Shown: piece after piece, positions 1 to 8,241 of the stretch
Layout of the letters: each line of letters opens with the position of its first letter
Numbering within the stretch: the first letter of the stretch is position 1
Assembly (NCBI GenBank): GCA_016874175.1
Contig: VGUP01000012.1
Coordinates: forward strand, 1 to 33,184
DNA: 33,184 bases
DNA from: Gammaproteobacteria bacterium
GTDB taxonomy: Bacteria; Pseudomonadota; Gammaproteobacteria; Steroidobacterales; Steroidobacteraceae
Reading direction: 5' to 3'
Made by a program: the position numbers and the translations under genes
Notes under the pieces: generated by a model
What the model saw: the letters and a program-made list of their open reading frames with translations, nothing else
Told to the model about the DNA's origin: nothing
Databases searched by the model: none

Positions 1-517
1 TGGTGTTCGGTGATACCTTGTCTTTGCGCATCGTCGCCACAAAATCACCAAGCCGCTCGTAATTGATATCGCGCAGAGCGTACTGACTGAAAAAGGGCTT
101 GATACGGAAGTTCAGTTGGCGCTTGAGGTCAGTTTCAAAACGCTGATTTCTCTCGCCTGAGGTCGCCTTCTGTCGATGCTCGTCCTGAAGACTATGCGCA
201 ACTCGGTTAAAGGATCGGCTTGTGGTGAGTGGGACGGAGTGATTGTTACGGAGCAGGTCTTCGTAGAACCGTTTGGCGTAGGCGATGGCTTTTGTCTTAC
301 TCTCTTCCTTCGTGCTCCGCTTGATACGCCTCTCACCGAAAGTCGCCCTCACCCACCAATAGGACGACGCAGGAATCCGAAAGATCTTTAGCCTTTCAGG
401 ATATCCACGAATCGTCTCGAGCGTCGCAGGGATCGGATTAGCGCGATGCGAGGCTTCCGCAGAGGCTGTATCAGCCTTCGAAGTAACGGAGCCTTGCTTA
501 GAGGGGTTCGCTTTCAC
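1..517 (-). CDS. Tyrosine-type site-specific integrase, N-terminal part (runs off left edge)
   Basis: An open frame of 172 codons runs leftward from a GTG at 517 to the window edge; an in-frame TAG lies just upstream of the start. After a polar leader of about 45 residues there is an arm-binding-like domain (SSYWWVRATFGERRIKRST, then KAIAYAKRFYEDLL). A helical core-binding, SAM-like domain follows (QLNFRIKPFFSQYALRDINYERLGDF). This order is known from phage and island integrases. The catalytic domain with its R-H-R-Y residues would lie beyond the edge and cannot be checked. The gene begins about 105 bases past the 3' end of tRNA-Phe and points away from it, the usual arrangement of an island integrase beside its attachment site. 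This stretch looks lower in GC than the chromosome to its right. The upstream AGAGG is close to the GTG, so the exact start is uncertain. The family call is firm; the type of element is unknown. Confidence 0.8.
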   Translation of the reverse strand, partial: MKANPSKQGSVTSKADTASAEASHRANPIPATLETIRGYPERLKIFRIPASSYWWVRATFGERRIKRSTKEESKTKAIAYAKRFYEDLLRNNHSVPLTTSRSFNRVAHSLQDEHRQKATSGERNQRFETDLKRQLNFRIKPFFSQYALRDINYERLGDFVATMRKDKVSPNT

Positions 518-549
518 CGCCTCTAGGATGACCTAAGAGGAGGCTAAAA

Positions 550-586
550 AGTAGTACGGGTGCGTTTCGGAGATTACCGTACTACT
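550..586. repeat. Perfect 10-bp inverted repeat between integrase and tRNA-Phe
   Basis: The arms AGTAGTACGG (550-559) and CCGTACTACT (577-586) are perfect complements around a 17-base loop. There is no T-run after either arm, so a simple intrinsic terminator is unlikely. The position, between the integrase start and the presumed attachment site, suits an operator, an integrase or excisionase site, or a structured leader. Its role is not known. Confidence 0.55.
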
Positions 587-622
587 ACGAATCGCGAAAA
601 ACACAGTTTCACACGAGGAAAA

Positions 623-698
<76 letters not shown>

Positions 699-734
699 AC
701 GCGGATCACGACACCCTCTGAACGAGGGGGCATC

Positions 735-764
735 ATTAAACCCGCGGCGGGACCCAGCCGTCAA
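735..764 (-). promoter_or_regulatory. Sigma-70 promoter of tRNA-Phe
   Basis: On the minus strand TTGACG (764-759) and TTTAAT (740-735) are separated by 18 bases, each one mismatch from consensus. A GC-rich discriminator (GATGCCCCC) follows, as expected for stable-RNA promoters under stringent control. Transcription should start near 728, giving a leader of about 30 bases that contains a CCCTC-TGAAC-GAGGG palindrome (714-728). The promoter lies in the stretch that only the frameshifted tail of the upstream permease gene covers. Confidence 0.65.
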
Positions 765-1512
765 GCATAGCGCCACGCAAGTCATTGATTTCTAGTGGGG
801 AAATAGTCCGTAGGCGGCGATTGCCACGAGTGCCGCGATCGAGGCGTAGCGGAATATCCACGCACGCTTCGGGGGTCAGCAACCGCAACCCGATGGCACT
901 GCCTAAGTAATACGCGGGCGCCATCGCGATTCCGTACAGCACACCACTCGCGGTCACGCCACCCACCAGCGTCAGCAACGCGAGTGTGCAGGTCTGCACG
1001 ATCGCAAAAAAAGTCAGCAAAGTTGCGCGCGTGACGCGTGGCGGAATTTCTTCGGCCAGCATGCCAATGATGACCGGTGGTCCGCCGACCCCACCAAAAC
1101 CGAACAGCGAGCCACTCGCTGCGCCTAGCACCGCGTTGCTGATCGGCTTGCGGATCGAGAAAGGAAACTTCCAACGCAGCGCGAGCCCGACCGACGCGAC
1201 CAGTACGATCACAGCGACGATGCGGCGTACGAGATCACCATCGATACTACTCACCAGCCACACGCCGATCGGCGAGGTGAGACAAGCCGCGATAGCAAGG
1301 GGCTTTGCGATGCTCCAATCCGTCTCGGCGCCCACTTGGCGCAAATTGGCGAGTCCCACTACGGCATTGACGATGAGAATAATGGAGGTTGCCGTCAACG
1401 GATCGACCAGCGTCATGAACACCGGCGCCATCACCAGCGCACCGCCGAACCCCGTGAAGCCGAGCACCACGCCGGCCAATAGTGTGACTGCCGCGAACTC
1501 GAGCCAAAGCAT
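736..1512 (-). CDS. TauE/SafE-family membrane permease, frameshifted near its 3' end
   Basis: This protein of the TauE/SafE (DUF81) family, which move sulfonates, sulfite or other small anions across the inner membrane, starts MLWLEFAAVTLLAGVVLGFT and keeps the two glycine-rich repeats (GFTGFGGALV and GFGGVGGPPV) at the heads of its two halves. The start ATG overlaps the yggX stop (TAATG), so translation is probably coupled. The last 48 or so residues in the current frame are polar and Arg-rich (IPLRLDRGTRGNRRLRT). A different frame gives a natural last helix, AWIFRYASIAALVAIAAYGL, and a stop at 792-794. One extra base (five Cs, complement of 871-875) or a 4-bp tandem duplication (ACGC twice, 860-867) explains the shift. 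The intact protein would have 238-239 residues. The frameshifted tail also overlaps the tRNA promoter. The substrate cannot be told. Confidence 0.8.
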   Translation of the reverse strand: MLWLEFAAVTLLAGVVLGFTGFGGALVMAPVFMTLVDPLTATSIILIVNAVVGLANLRQVGAETDWSIAKPLAIAACLTSPIGVWLVSSIDGDLVRRIVAVIVLVASVGLALRWKFPFSIRKPISNAVLGAASGSLFGFGGVGGPPVIIGMLAEEIPPRVTRATLLTFFAIVQTCTLALLTLVGGVTASGVLYGIAMAPAYYLGSAIGLRLLTPEACVDIPLRLDRGTRGNRRLRTISPLEINDLRGAMLDGWVPPRV

Positions 1513-1811
1513 TATTTTGCAGGCTCGACGTAACCCTCTGGCTTGGTCGCACCCGCACCAAACAGGAATTTTTCCATCTCGCTCTCGAGAAACTTGCGGG
1601 CCTTGGGCTCGATAGGTACGAGTCGATATTCGTTGATCAGCATGGTCTGGTGCGCGACCCAGCGCTGCCATGCTTCCTTGGAAATGTTTTTCCAGATGCG
1701 TGCACCGAGCTCGCCGGGATAAACAGGTCGCTCGAGACCGGGCGCTTCGCGTTTGAGTACGACACACTGCACCATCCGCACGGCCGGTGCTCCAGGGCTT
1801 GAATCTGTCAT
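1512..1811 (-). CDS. yggX: YggX family Fe(II)-trafficking / oxidative damage protection protein
   Basis: The 99-residue protein carries the family core: VQCVVLKREAPGL with its conserved Cys, YPGELGARIWKNISKEAW, QTMLINE and a C-terminal EMEKFLF. YggX is a small cytosolic protein linked to labile iron and protection of Fe-S enzymes from superoxide. It lies one base downstream of the mutY stop, which fits the widespread mutY-yggX pairing, since MutY is itself an Fe-S protein. The start at 1811 was chosen for the AGGAA about 10 bases upstream. It adds 12 residues before the usual family N-terminus; an ATG at 1775 (87 residues) is the alternative but has no clear ribosome site. The stop overlaps the next gene's ATG. 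Confidence 0.93.
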   Translation of the reverse strand: MTDSSPGAPAVRMVQCVVLKREAPGLERPVYPGELGARIWKNISKEAWQRWVAHQTMLINEYRLVPIEPKARKFLESEMEKFLFGAGATKPEGYVEPAK

Positions 1812-1812
1812 A

Positions 1813-2910
1813 TCAAAAATTTCCTGTGGTGAGACCGTCGAGCAGTTCCTTGATGGGAGCGGGCAAGCCGATACGGACTGCGCCTGCGGATTGACGCGCG
1901 TTATACCAGAGCACCTGCTGCGACTCCATGACGGCAGCCAAACTGCAGTCGCGAAAACGGATCAGCCGAATCTCGAGATCGAAATGCGTGAAGGCATGGC
2001 TGATCGCACCGAGACGCTCCGGCGTCGCGGGCTCTGCACAGCGAAAATGATTGCGGACGAAGGCCAGACAGGCGGATTCACTCATGAATTCGGGCACGCA
2101 CCACAGCCCACCCCAGATGCCGCGCTCGGGTCGTCGTTCGAGAAACACGGCACCCGCGGCGTCTTCGGCAATCAGCATGAAGCGCTGCTCGGCCCGGCGC
2201 AACGCGCGCGCCTTACGCGGTTTTGGCGTTGGCAATTCATGCTGACGGCCGCTGCGCCGCGCACTACAACTTTCGGCGAGCGGGCATAGCGCGCAGGCGG
2301 GACGACGGCGCGTGCAGAGCGTCGCACCCAGATCCATGATCGCCTGCGTGTAGGTCGCAGCGCCCTCGGCAGGCGTACAAGCATCGGCGAGTTGCCACAG
2401 CTGCTGCTCGATCGCGCGCTCGGCAGGATTTCCTTCGATGCCGAACGCGCGAGTCAGTACGCGCTTGACGTTACCATCGAGAATGGGATGACGCTGATCG
2501 AGCGCAAGCGCGAGGATAGCCCCCGCGGTCGAACGCCCGATCCCCGGCAAGCTCGCCACCTGCGTAAAACTTTGTGGGAAGACGCCCTCGAACTCATCGC
2601 GCACGCGGCGTGCGGCCTTGTGCAGATTGCGCGCTCGCGCGTAGTACCCAAGCCCAGTCCAAAGATGCAGTACTTCATCGACGGGCGCGTCGGCCAGCGC
2701 GATCACATCCGGAAAACGCTGCATGAAACGCTCGAAATACGGAATGACCGTGAGCACCTGTGTCTGCTGCAGCATGATCTCGGAAATCCACACCCGGTAG
2801 GGCGTACGGTCTTTTTGCCACGGCAGATCATGCCGCCCGCTGGCCGCGTGCCAAGCGACTAGGGCCGGACCGACCGCGGTGGGATCTGGAGTCGAGCTTC
2901 CGTGCTTCAT
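1813..2910 (-). CDS. mutY: A/G-specific adenine DNA glycosylase
   Basis: MutY removes adenine mispaired with 8-oxoguanine in base-excision repair. With the ATG at 2910 the protein has 365 residues. It shows the catalytic Glu (E44 in SEIMLQQTQV), the helix-hairpin-helix LPGIGRSTAG (121-130) and the catalytic Asp (D145 in ILDGNVKRV). Four Cys at 199, 206, 209 and 215 in C-x6-C-x2-C-x5-C spacing form the 4Fe-4S loop. The C-terminal third is the NUDIX-like domain that reads 8-oxoG. The frame is open further upstream, but those extra 38 residues do not resemble the family and run into the divergent gene's leader. It heads a mutY-yggX-tauE unit. The other GO-repair glycosylase, mutM, is at 24159. 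Confidence 0.96.
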   Translation of the reverse strand: MKHGSSTPDPTAVGPALVAWHAASGRHDLPWQKDRTPYRVWISEIMLQQTQVLTVIPYFERFMQRFPDVIALADAPVDEVLHLWTGLGYYARARNLHKAARRVRDEFEGVFPQSFTQVASLPGIGRSTAGAILALALDQRHPILDGNVKRVLTRAFGIEGNPAERAIEQQLWQLADACTPAEGAATYTQAIMDLGATLCTRRRPACALCPLAESCSARRSGRQHELPTPKPRKARALRRAEQRFMLIAEDAAGAVFLERRPERGIWGGLWCVPEFMSESACLAFVRNHFRCAEPATPERLGAISHAFTHFDLEIRLIRFRDCSLAAVMESQQVLWYNARQSAGAVRIGLPAPIKELLDGLTTGNF

Positions 2911-2976
2911 CGGACGTATTCTAAATGCCAGAATCGGGACGATGGGGTCTTGGGCTTGGGTCACGGAGGTCGGCAC

Positions 2977-4158
2977 ATGGGTGAACAAAGCAATTTCTTC
3001 TACGCCGTGCCGCAAGGTCGGCACGACATGCTAGTCAAACCCGATCGCGACGAGCTCGCGCGACAGGAGTTCGTGCGCGGCTTCAAGGCGTATATCCAGA
3101 GCGGCATCGTCCCCGGCGTACATGCCACCTACCACAATGAGGTGAAGCCGGCGTTCGAAAAACGCGAAGGCCACAGCCCGCGCGATCGCCACGAGATCCG
3201 CAAGCTGATGGTGGAGCATCCGCTGTTTCGCACCTACGCCTCGATGCAGCGCGTCAGCCAGGAACTACTGTGGGACACCGTGCTCGACTCGGTCGAGCGT
3301 GAGCTGCCGGCGATGGTCGCGCGCGCCACCAACCGCGAATCTTTGGGCACGCTGACGCTGGACCCCTCACTGCCGCTGCCCAAATATGCGGTGGGTGTCG
3401 ATATTCATTGCATGCCCGGCGGTTATGGCGGTGAAGGCGGGCCGGGTGATGTCGCCGTCGGTGCGCTCTACGACCGCGGTGTTTATTTGTACGCTCTCGG
3501 CATGATGGGGCCGATGAATGATGACATTGGCGGCTCGGCAGCCAAGTTCGTTCGCGACCGCTATCCCGATTTCAAGCCAAAACGCATTCTCGATCTCGGC
3601 TGCACCGTGGGGCACAGCACCCTGCCCTTCGTCGATGCTTTTCCGGAAGCGGAGGTACACGCTATCGATATCGGCCCCTCCTTGCTGCGTTACGCGCACG
3701 CCCGCGCCGAGTCGCTCGGCAAGCGCGTACACTTCTCGCAGCAAGATGCGGCAAAGACCCGCTTTCCGGATGGGCACTTCGATCTGATTACCTCGTCGAT
3801 TCTTTTTCACGAGACCTCGGGCAAGGCGCTGCCCGCGATCTTGCGCGAGTGCCATCGACTACTCGCCCCGGGCGGCATGGCCGTGCACGGTGATCTGCCA
3901 CCGTTCTGGGCGATGGATGAATTCAATCAGTTCATGCTCGATTGCGAGACCTACTACAACAACGAGCCCTACTGGGGTGCCATGCGCGAAGTCGATCAGG
4001 TCAAAGAAAGTATCAAAGCTGGCTTTTCCGCCAAAAACGTCGAGTTCTGCATAGCGCCTTCGGCGTATCGATCATCCGCAGGTCACGAACGCGACTTTCA
4101 GGCTGGTGAATTCGCCCCGGGCAACGCCTGGCAAGTGCTGGTGACACGCCGTGACTGA
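2977..4158 (+). CDS. Class I SAM-dependent methyltransferase, substrate unknown
   Basis: The 393-residue protein has an N-terminal helical part of about 200 residues, with no family that I recognise, followed by a Rossmann methyltransferase domain. Motif I is ILDLGCTVGHSTL (around residue 205), the acidic end of strand 2 is VHAIDIG, and post-motif segments are FPDGHFDLITSSILFHE and LLAPGGMAVHGDLP. The last two are typical of ubiquinone/menaquinone-type small-molecule methyltransferases. Motif I has CTVGH in place of the usual G-x-G, a known variant that still binds SAM. The start at 2977 follows GGAGG at a good distance. It is divergent from mutY (66-base gap) and overlaps the next gene by 8 bases, so the two probably share an mRNA and a function. 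Confidence 0.8.
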   Translation: MGEQSNFFYAVPQGRHDMLVKPDRDELARQEFVRGFKAYIQSGIVPGVHATYHNEVKPAFEKREGHSPRDRHEIRKLMVEHPLFRTYASMQRVSQELLWDTVLDSVERELPAMVARATNRESLGTLTLDPSLPLPKYAVGVDIHCMPGGYGGEGGPGDVAVGALYDRGVYLYALGMMGPMNDDIGGSAAKFVRDRYPDFKPKRILDLGCTVGHSTLPFVDAFPEAEVHAIDIGPSLLRYAHARAESLGKRVHFSQQDAAKTRFPDGHFDLITSSILFHETSGKALPAILRECHRLLAPGGMAVHGDLPPFWAMDEFNQFMLDCETYYNNEPYWGAMREVDQVKESIKAGFSAKNVEFCIAPSAYRSSAGHERDFQAGEFAPGNAWQVLVTRRD

Positions 4159-4531
4159 GCCCACCCGTCCGCAGGTTATCCGCGGCAAGGACATCAAAGT
4201 AAAGCGCAGCGTCAAAGGACGGCGCCCGCAGTTCTTCGATAATGCCGAGATCGATCGGCTGCACGGCATGATGATGGCAATGGCGACGGAAATGGCCGTG
4301 CTCTATCAGCGCATCGACACCATGGAGCGCATTGCTGCCAGCAAAGGCGTGATTCTGCGCGAAGAGCTCGCGAGTCACGTCGCTGACGCCGCTACCGAAT
4401 CCGAACGTGAAGTTTGGCGGCAAAAATTTCTCGATCGCTTGTTTTATTTGTATCGGGAAGAACTGGACGACCGCATGGCGCGCGAGAACGAGGCGCAGTA
4501 CCGTGCCTTCCTCGACGAGATCGCCAAATAG
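4151..4531 (+). CDS. Small helical protein of unknown function, coupled to the methyltransferase
   Basis: I do not recognise this 126-residue protein. It starts at a GTG inside the last codons of the methyltransferase (8-base overlap), which implies coupled translation. A basic N-terminus (VIRGKDIKVKRSVKGRRPQF) is followed by charged, apparently all-helical sequence with heptad-like stretches (IDRLHGMMMAMATEMAVLY, then VWRQKFLDRLFYLYREELDD). There is no signal peptide or membrane segment. The fixed linkage suggests a partner or adaptor of the methyltransferase, but that is inference from position only. It ends in TAG. Confidence 0.65.
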   Translation: MTEPTRPQVIRGKDIKVKRSVKGRRPQFFDNAEIDRLHGMMMAMATEMAVLYQRIDTMERIAASKGVILREELASHVADAATESEREVWRQKFLDRLFYLYREELDDRMARENEAQYRAFLDEIAK

Positions 4532-4573
4532 CTCGATTCGAGAACGCTCGGGGCGTCGACCCGCGCTTGGGTC

Positions 4574-6230
4574 GTGCCGCGTGCTTTGACTTGCGTGCTG
4601 GCTGACAAGCAGCTGGCCACTCGCGGCAGCCTCGGCACCCACCACCACAGCCGTTGCCGAAACGCTGCGCGAACGCGTCGAAGCCATTGAGGCTGGTGCC
4701 GAGCTCGGCGTCGAAGGCCAGCGGCTGCAAGCACAGCGCTCGCTCGCAAAGCTTTACGCTCTCAACGGCTATCAGCCTTATTGGGACGGGACGCGACTAC
4801 AGTCGCTGATCGAGGTCCTCGAAGATGTCGAGGACGACGGGCTGCGTCCAGCGGACTATCAGCTCGAAACACTACAGCGTCTATCCGCTCGTCGTCAAAA
4901 AACGGCGCTCGATCAGGCGCGGCTCGATCTCCTCGCCTCCGATGCCTTTGCGCTCGTGCTTTACCATCTTTATTTTGGCAAGGTCGATCCGGTCTCGCTC
5001 GATACAAACTGGAACTTCGACGTCCGCCCGATCCGCGAAACCGATGCCGTACGCTTCGTGCATGAAGTCATCCGGGACAATCGCATTCGCGGGAACGTGG
5101 CGCTCGCGCGGCCCGATCACTAGATGTACGCCGCGGGGCGCGAAGCGCTCGCCCAGCACCGTGCGATCGCCGCACTAGGCGGCTGGCCGGTAATTCCCGA
5201 GGGGCCGGTTTTGCGTGGTGGCATGAGTGACCCGCGAGTCGCGCTGCTGCGCCGCAGACTCGAGATATCGGGCGATCTTTCCGCAGTCGGCGCCACAAAA
5301 TGGTCAGGCACTTCTTATTTTTTTGATCCGCAGCTCGCGCAAGCACTGGCGCATGCGCAGTGTCGCCATCGACTCAGCGTCGATGGCCTGCTGGGCAGTG
5401 CCACCTTGCGCGCACTCAATGTGCCAGTGGAACGACGGATCGCCCAGTTGCGGGTGAACCTCGAACGCGGCCGTCAAGTGCTGCACGAGATTCGTGATGC
5501 TGATCTCGTGGTCGTTGATGTCGCCGGCTTCGAAGTGCACTACCTTCGCGCTCGCAAACGCATCTGGCAGGCGCGTGCGGTGATCGGTCAGCCCTATCGC
5601 AAGACACCAATCTTCAAGGCAAGCATCGACGACATCGTGCTCAATCCCACCTGGACAGTGCCGCCGGGCATCCTCGACAAGGACATCCTGCCGCTGTTGC
5701 GGAAGGGCGATCGCAGCGTTCTCGAACGCGAAAATCTGCAGGGGCTCGATCGCAGTGGCAAGGTGCGCGATCCCGCAAGTATCGATTTCTCGACTTTTAC
5801 GGCGCGCAGTTTCCCGTTCACGCTACGCCAAGACTCGGGTCCAACCAATGTGCTGGGGGTAGTCAAAATCAACTTCCCGAATCTGCATCTCGTCTATCTG
5901 CATGACACTCCCTCAAAATCTTTGTTCGATGAAACCAAACGCGCTTTCAGTTCCGGTTGCATCCGTACCGAACGACCGCTGGAACTTGCCGAACTGTTGC
6001 TGGTCGATCCGGTGCACTGGAATCGCGCAGCGCTCGATGCCGCCGTGGCGAGCGGCGAGACTCGCACCGTGCGGGTGCCGCGGCCCGTGCCAGTACTGAT
6101 CATCTATTGGACAGCCGATCGAGACGACGACGGCAGCATGGTTTTCAAGCCCGACCCCTATGGCCGGGATGCCCGTGAGCTTGCGGCGCTCGACAGACCT
6201 TTCCGGCCGGGCAAGCGTCCTCAGCTCTGA
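4574..6230 (+). pseudogene. YcbB/LdtD-like L,D-transpeptidase, interrupted by amber codon and probable frameshift
   Basis: L,D-transpeptidases of this type make 3-3 cross-links in periplasmic peptidoglycan. From 5124 there are 368 intact residues: a peptidoglycan-binding-like segment (DPRVALLRRRLE, VDGLLGSATLRAL) and the YkuD catalytic domain with HDTPSKSLF and the Cys motif SSGCIRTERP. The same frame continues upstream without a stop to 4590. It encodes the family's N-terminal domain (LAKLYALNGYQPYW, DVEDDGLRPADYQLE, FALVLYHLYFGKVDP) and is cut by a single TAG at 5121-5123. That upstream stretch has no usable start for well over 100 codons. A signal peptide appears only if frames are joined: GTG at 4574 (PRALTCVLA), then TSSWPLAAASA one base later. 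Two lesions suggest a dying gene or sequence errors. Without the N-terminus, an ATG at 5124 would yield a protein with no export signal. Confidence 0.75.
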
Positions 6231-6266
6231 TAGGCTAAGGGTCTGGTCGATTGGGGGCTTGCAAGC

Positions 6267-6956
6267 ATGGAAGACATCGGGCTCGCGCACGGGCTGCTCA
6301 AGTATCTGCATATCTTGTTGTTTGTTTATTGGCTGGGCGGCGATGCTGGCGTGTTCTACTCCAGTAAGTTCGTCACCAACACCACGCTCTCGCGAGATGC
6401 ACGGCTCGCAGCGTTCAAAATATTCATCAACCTCGACATGCTGCCGCGCTATTGCTTGGCCTTGATGCTGACGGTCGGTGGCGTGCTCGCCGAGTTCGTG
6501 GGCTATGAGCATCCACTGTGGCAAACCATCGCCATCGTCGCGCTCGGTCCCGTGTGGGTGTGGGTGGTGCACACCATCCACGCCAAAGAAGGTACCGACT
6601 TCGGCAAGATGCTCGCCACCTGGGACAAGCGTTTCCGCGTGTTCATGATCTTTGCGATCCTTGCCTCCGTGGCTTACCACTGGGTGACCGGTCCGCTGCG
6701 TCCCTACCCCTGGATCGCCGCAAAACTGTTGATCTTTGCCGCGCTGATCTTCTGCGGCTTCATGATTCGCATGAAATTGCCGCCCTTCATCGAGGGCTTC
6801 CGGACGCTCGCCAGCACCGGGCCCACGCCCGAAAGCGATCGCCAGATGATCGACGGCATGGCGGCCTGTCGACCCTATGTGCTGCTGATTTGGGCGGGCG
6901 TGGCGATCTCGGCACTGATCGGCGTGCTCAAGCCCGGTCAGGGGTCGATCGGCTGA
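6267..6956 (+). CDS. Six-helix inner-membrane protein, CopD-like appearance
   Basis: The protein has 229 residues with about six membrane segments: 8-28 (LLKYLHILLFVYWLGG), 62-80, 84-104, 124-142, 148-168 and 205-222. Histidines sit in or near helices (KYLHILL, WVVHTIHAKE, AYHWVTG), as in CopD or DUF2269-type proteins that may bind haem or copper, but I cannot assign a family firmly. The ATG follows a run of five Gs at a suitable distance. The stop codon directly abuts the GTG of the following exported protein, so the pair is likely one transcription unit. No function is assigned. Confidence 0.75.
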   Translation: MEDIGLAHGLLKYLHILLFVYWLGGDAGVFYSSKFVTNTTLSRDARLAAFKIFINLDMLPRYCLALMLTVGGVLAEFVGYEHPLWQTIAIVALGPVWVWVVHTIHAKEGTDFGKMLATWDKRFRVFMIFAILASVAYHWVTGPLRPYPWIAAKLLIFAALIFCGFMIRMKLPPFIEGFRTLASTGPTPESDRQMIDGMAACRPYVLLIWAGVAISALIGVLKPGQGSIG

Positions 6957-8234
6957 GTGAACGCCTGGCTGCCGGTGGCGGCGGGTCGCAGCGCACTCTG
7001 CGTGCTCGCTGCGCTCGGCCTCGTCGGCTTACTCGGCAACGAGTTGCGAGCAGATGTCACGCTGACGGGCATCGCCATTTTGCCGGCGCAGACCTTCGCA
7101 CCGGAAACCCCCTCTTCCGGCGGCTACGCGGATTACGGCCGCAAACTCGCCACCCCGCGATTCGAAGCGCAGCCCATCCAGGGAATAAGCGCGATCGTGC
7201 CCGTGGCGTGCAAGACGTTAAAGGGTGCCTCTACAAAGAAATCGTCGGCCAATACGCTACCCAAGGGCAACACACCCACCGAGTGGTGGGCGCTGTCGGA
7301 TAACGGCTTCGGCACCCGCGCCAATAGCGGTGATTACTGTCTGGCGATTTATCGAATCAAAACCGAGCCCATGCGCGCACCGGCAAAGCCCGAACGCCGC
7401 GCGCGACCAAAGCCAAAAAAGACTGCGCCGACCGTCACCGTCGTACAGCGCATTGCACTGCGTGATCCCGACCGTCACTTTCCTTGGCCGCTCACGCTCA
7501 GCACCGATCCCGATCGACCGCTCACGGGCGCCGATGCCGACCCTGAATCTTTGGTGGTGATGGACGATGGCAGCTTCTGGATCGGCGATGAGCACGGGCC
7601 CTGGCTGCTGCATTTCGGCGTCGATGGCCGGCTACTCGCAGCGCCGGTGGAACTCGTGCCCGGCGGCAGCGTGCTGCGTTCAGCCGCGCATCCCGAGGTG
7701 GTCAACGGCGGTAAAGTCGCCCGTCTCGGAGCTTCGAAGGGTTTCGAGGGGCTGGCTCGCGGGCTGCGTCCGAATACGCTCATCGCCATGCTCGAGGCGC
7801 CAATTCCCGGCGATCTCAGCGCCAGCGTTCGCCTGCTCGAATATGACCTCGCACTTCGCGCCTGGACCGGTCGCGAGTGGCTCTATCTGCTAGACAGCGC
7901 GGATCAGGCCGTCTCCGAGATCGTCCGCGATCCGTTCAGCGGCCCTGATGGTTATCTCGTCATCGAACGCGATGCGCTGCAAGGGCCGGCGGCGGCATTC
8001 AAAAAAATATTTCGCATTCATCTGGCGCGTTCGCCGGAGAAAACCCTCGCCGCCGATCTGCTGAACATTGCCGATCCGCAAAAAATTGCCGGTGGCACGG
8101 ATAAGTTTCGTTTTCCGTTCTTGACCACCGAGGCACTGTGGCCGACGGCGGCCCGCGAACTCATCGTGGTCAACGACAACAACTTCCCCGCAGCGGGCGG
8201 CCGCAGCTCGGTGGTACCCGACCCGACCGAGTAG
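6957..8234 (+). CDS. Exported esterase-like/phytase-like beta-propeller protein
   Basis: The 425-residue protein starts at a GTG immediately after the previous stop and opens with a signal peptide (ALCVLAALGLVGLL, Ala-rich end near residue 32). The body matches the 'esterase-like activity of phytase' family: GISAIV near the start, WWALSDNGFGTRANSGDY, DPESLVVMDDGSFWIGDEHGPWL, SKGFEGLARG, and VVNDNNFP at the end. A basic Pro-rich insert (KPERRARPKPKKTAP) breaks the first third. It probably acts in the periplasm on phosphate or phosphoester compounds; the substrate is unknown. The end is slightly short. After TAG at 8232 the same frame reads IFFRG then TGA, like the family's usual hydrophobic last residues, so the stop may be a recent mutation with little effect. 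The gene is convergent with qor (7-base gap). Confidence 0.8.
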   Translation: MNAWLPVAAGRSALCVLAALGLVGLLGNELRADVTLTGIAILPAQTFAPETPSSGGYADYGRKLATPRFEAQPIQGISAIVPVACKTLKGASTKKSSANTLPKGNTPTEWWALSDNGFGTRANSGDYCLAIYRIKTEPMRAPAKPERRARPKPKKTAPTVTVVQRIALRDPDRHFPWPLTLSTDPDRPLTGADADPESLVVMDDGSFWIGDEHGPWLLHFGVDGRLLAAPVELVPGGSVLRSAAHPEVVNGGKVARLGASKGFEGLARGLRPNTLIAMLEAPIPGDLSASVRLLEYDLALRAWTGREWLYLLDSADQAVSEIVRDPFSGPDGYLVIERDALQGPAAAFKKIFRIHLARSPEKTLAADLLNIADPQKIAGGTDKFRFPFLTTEALWPTAARELIVVNDNNFPAAGGRSSVVPDPTE

Positions 8235-8241
8235 ATTTTTT

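Noticed and set aside
176-391. Rightward 71-residue frame at the left edge
   Set aside because: It is antisense to the integrase coding sequence and has no domain-like composition.
5121-8234. Amber (TAG) recoding or suppression across the window
   Set aside because: TAG also ends other genes normally (4531, 11007, 13475, the gshA stop at 13463 and 29303), and the ldt gene has a second, unrelated lesion. Gene decay or sequence error is simpler.
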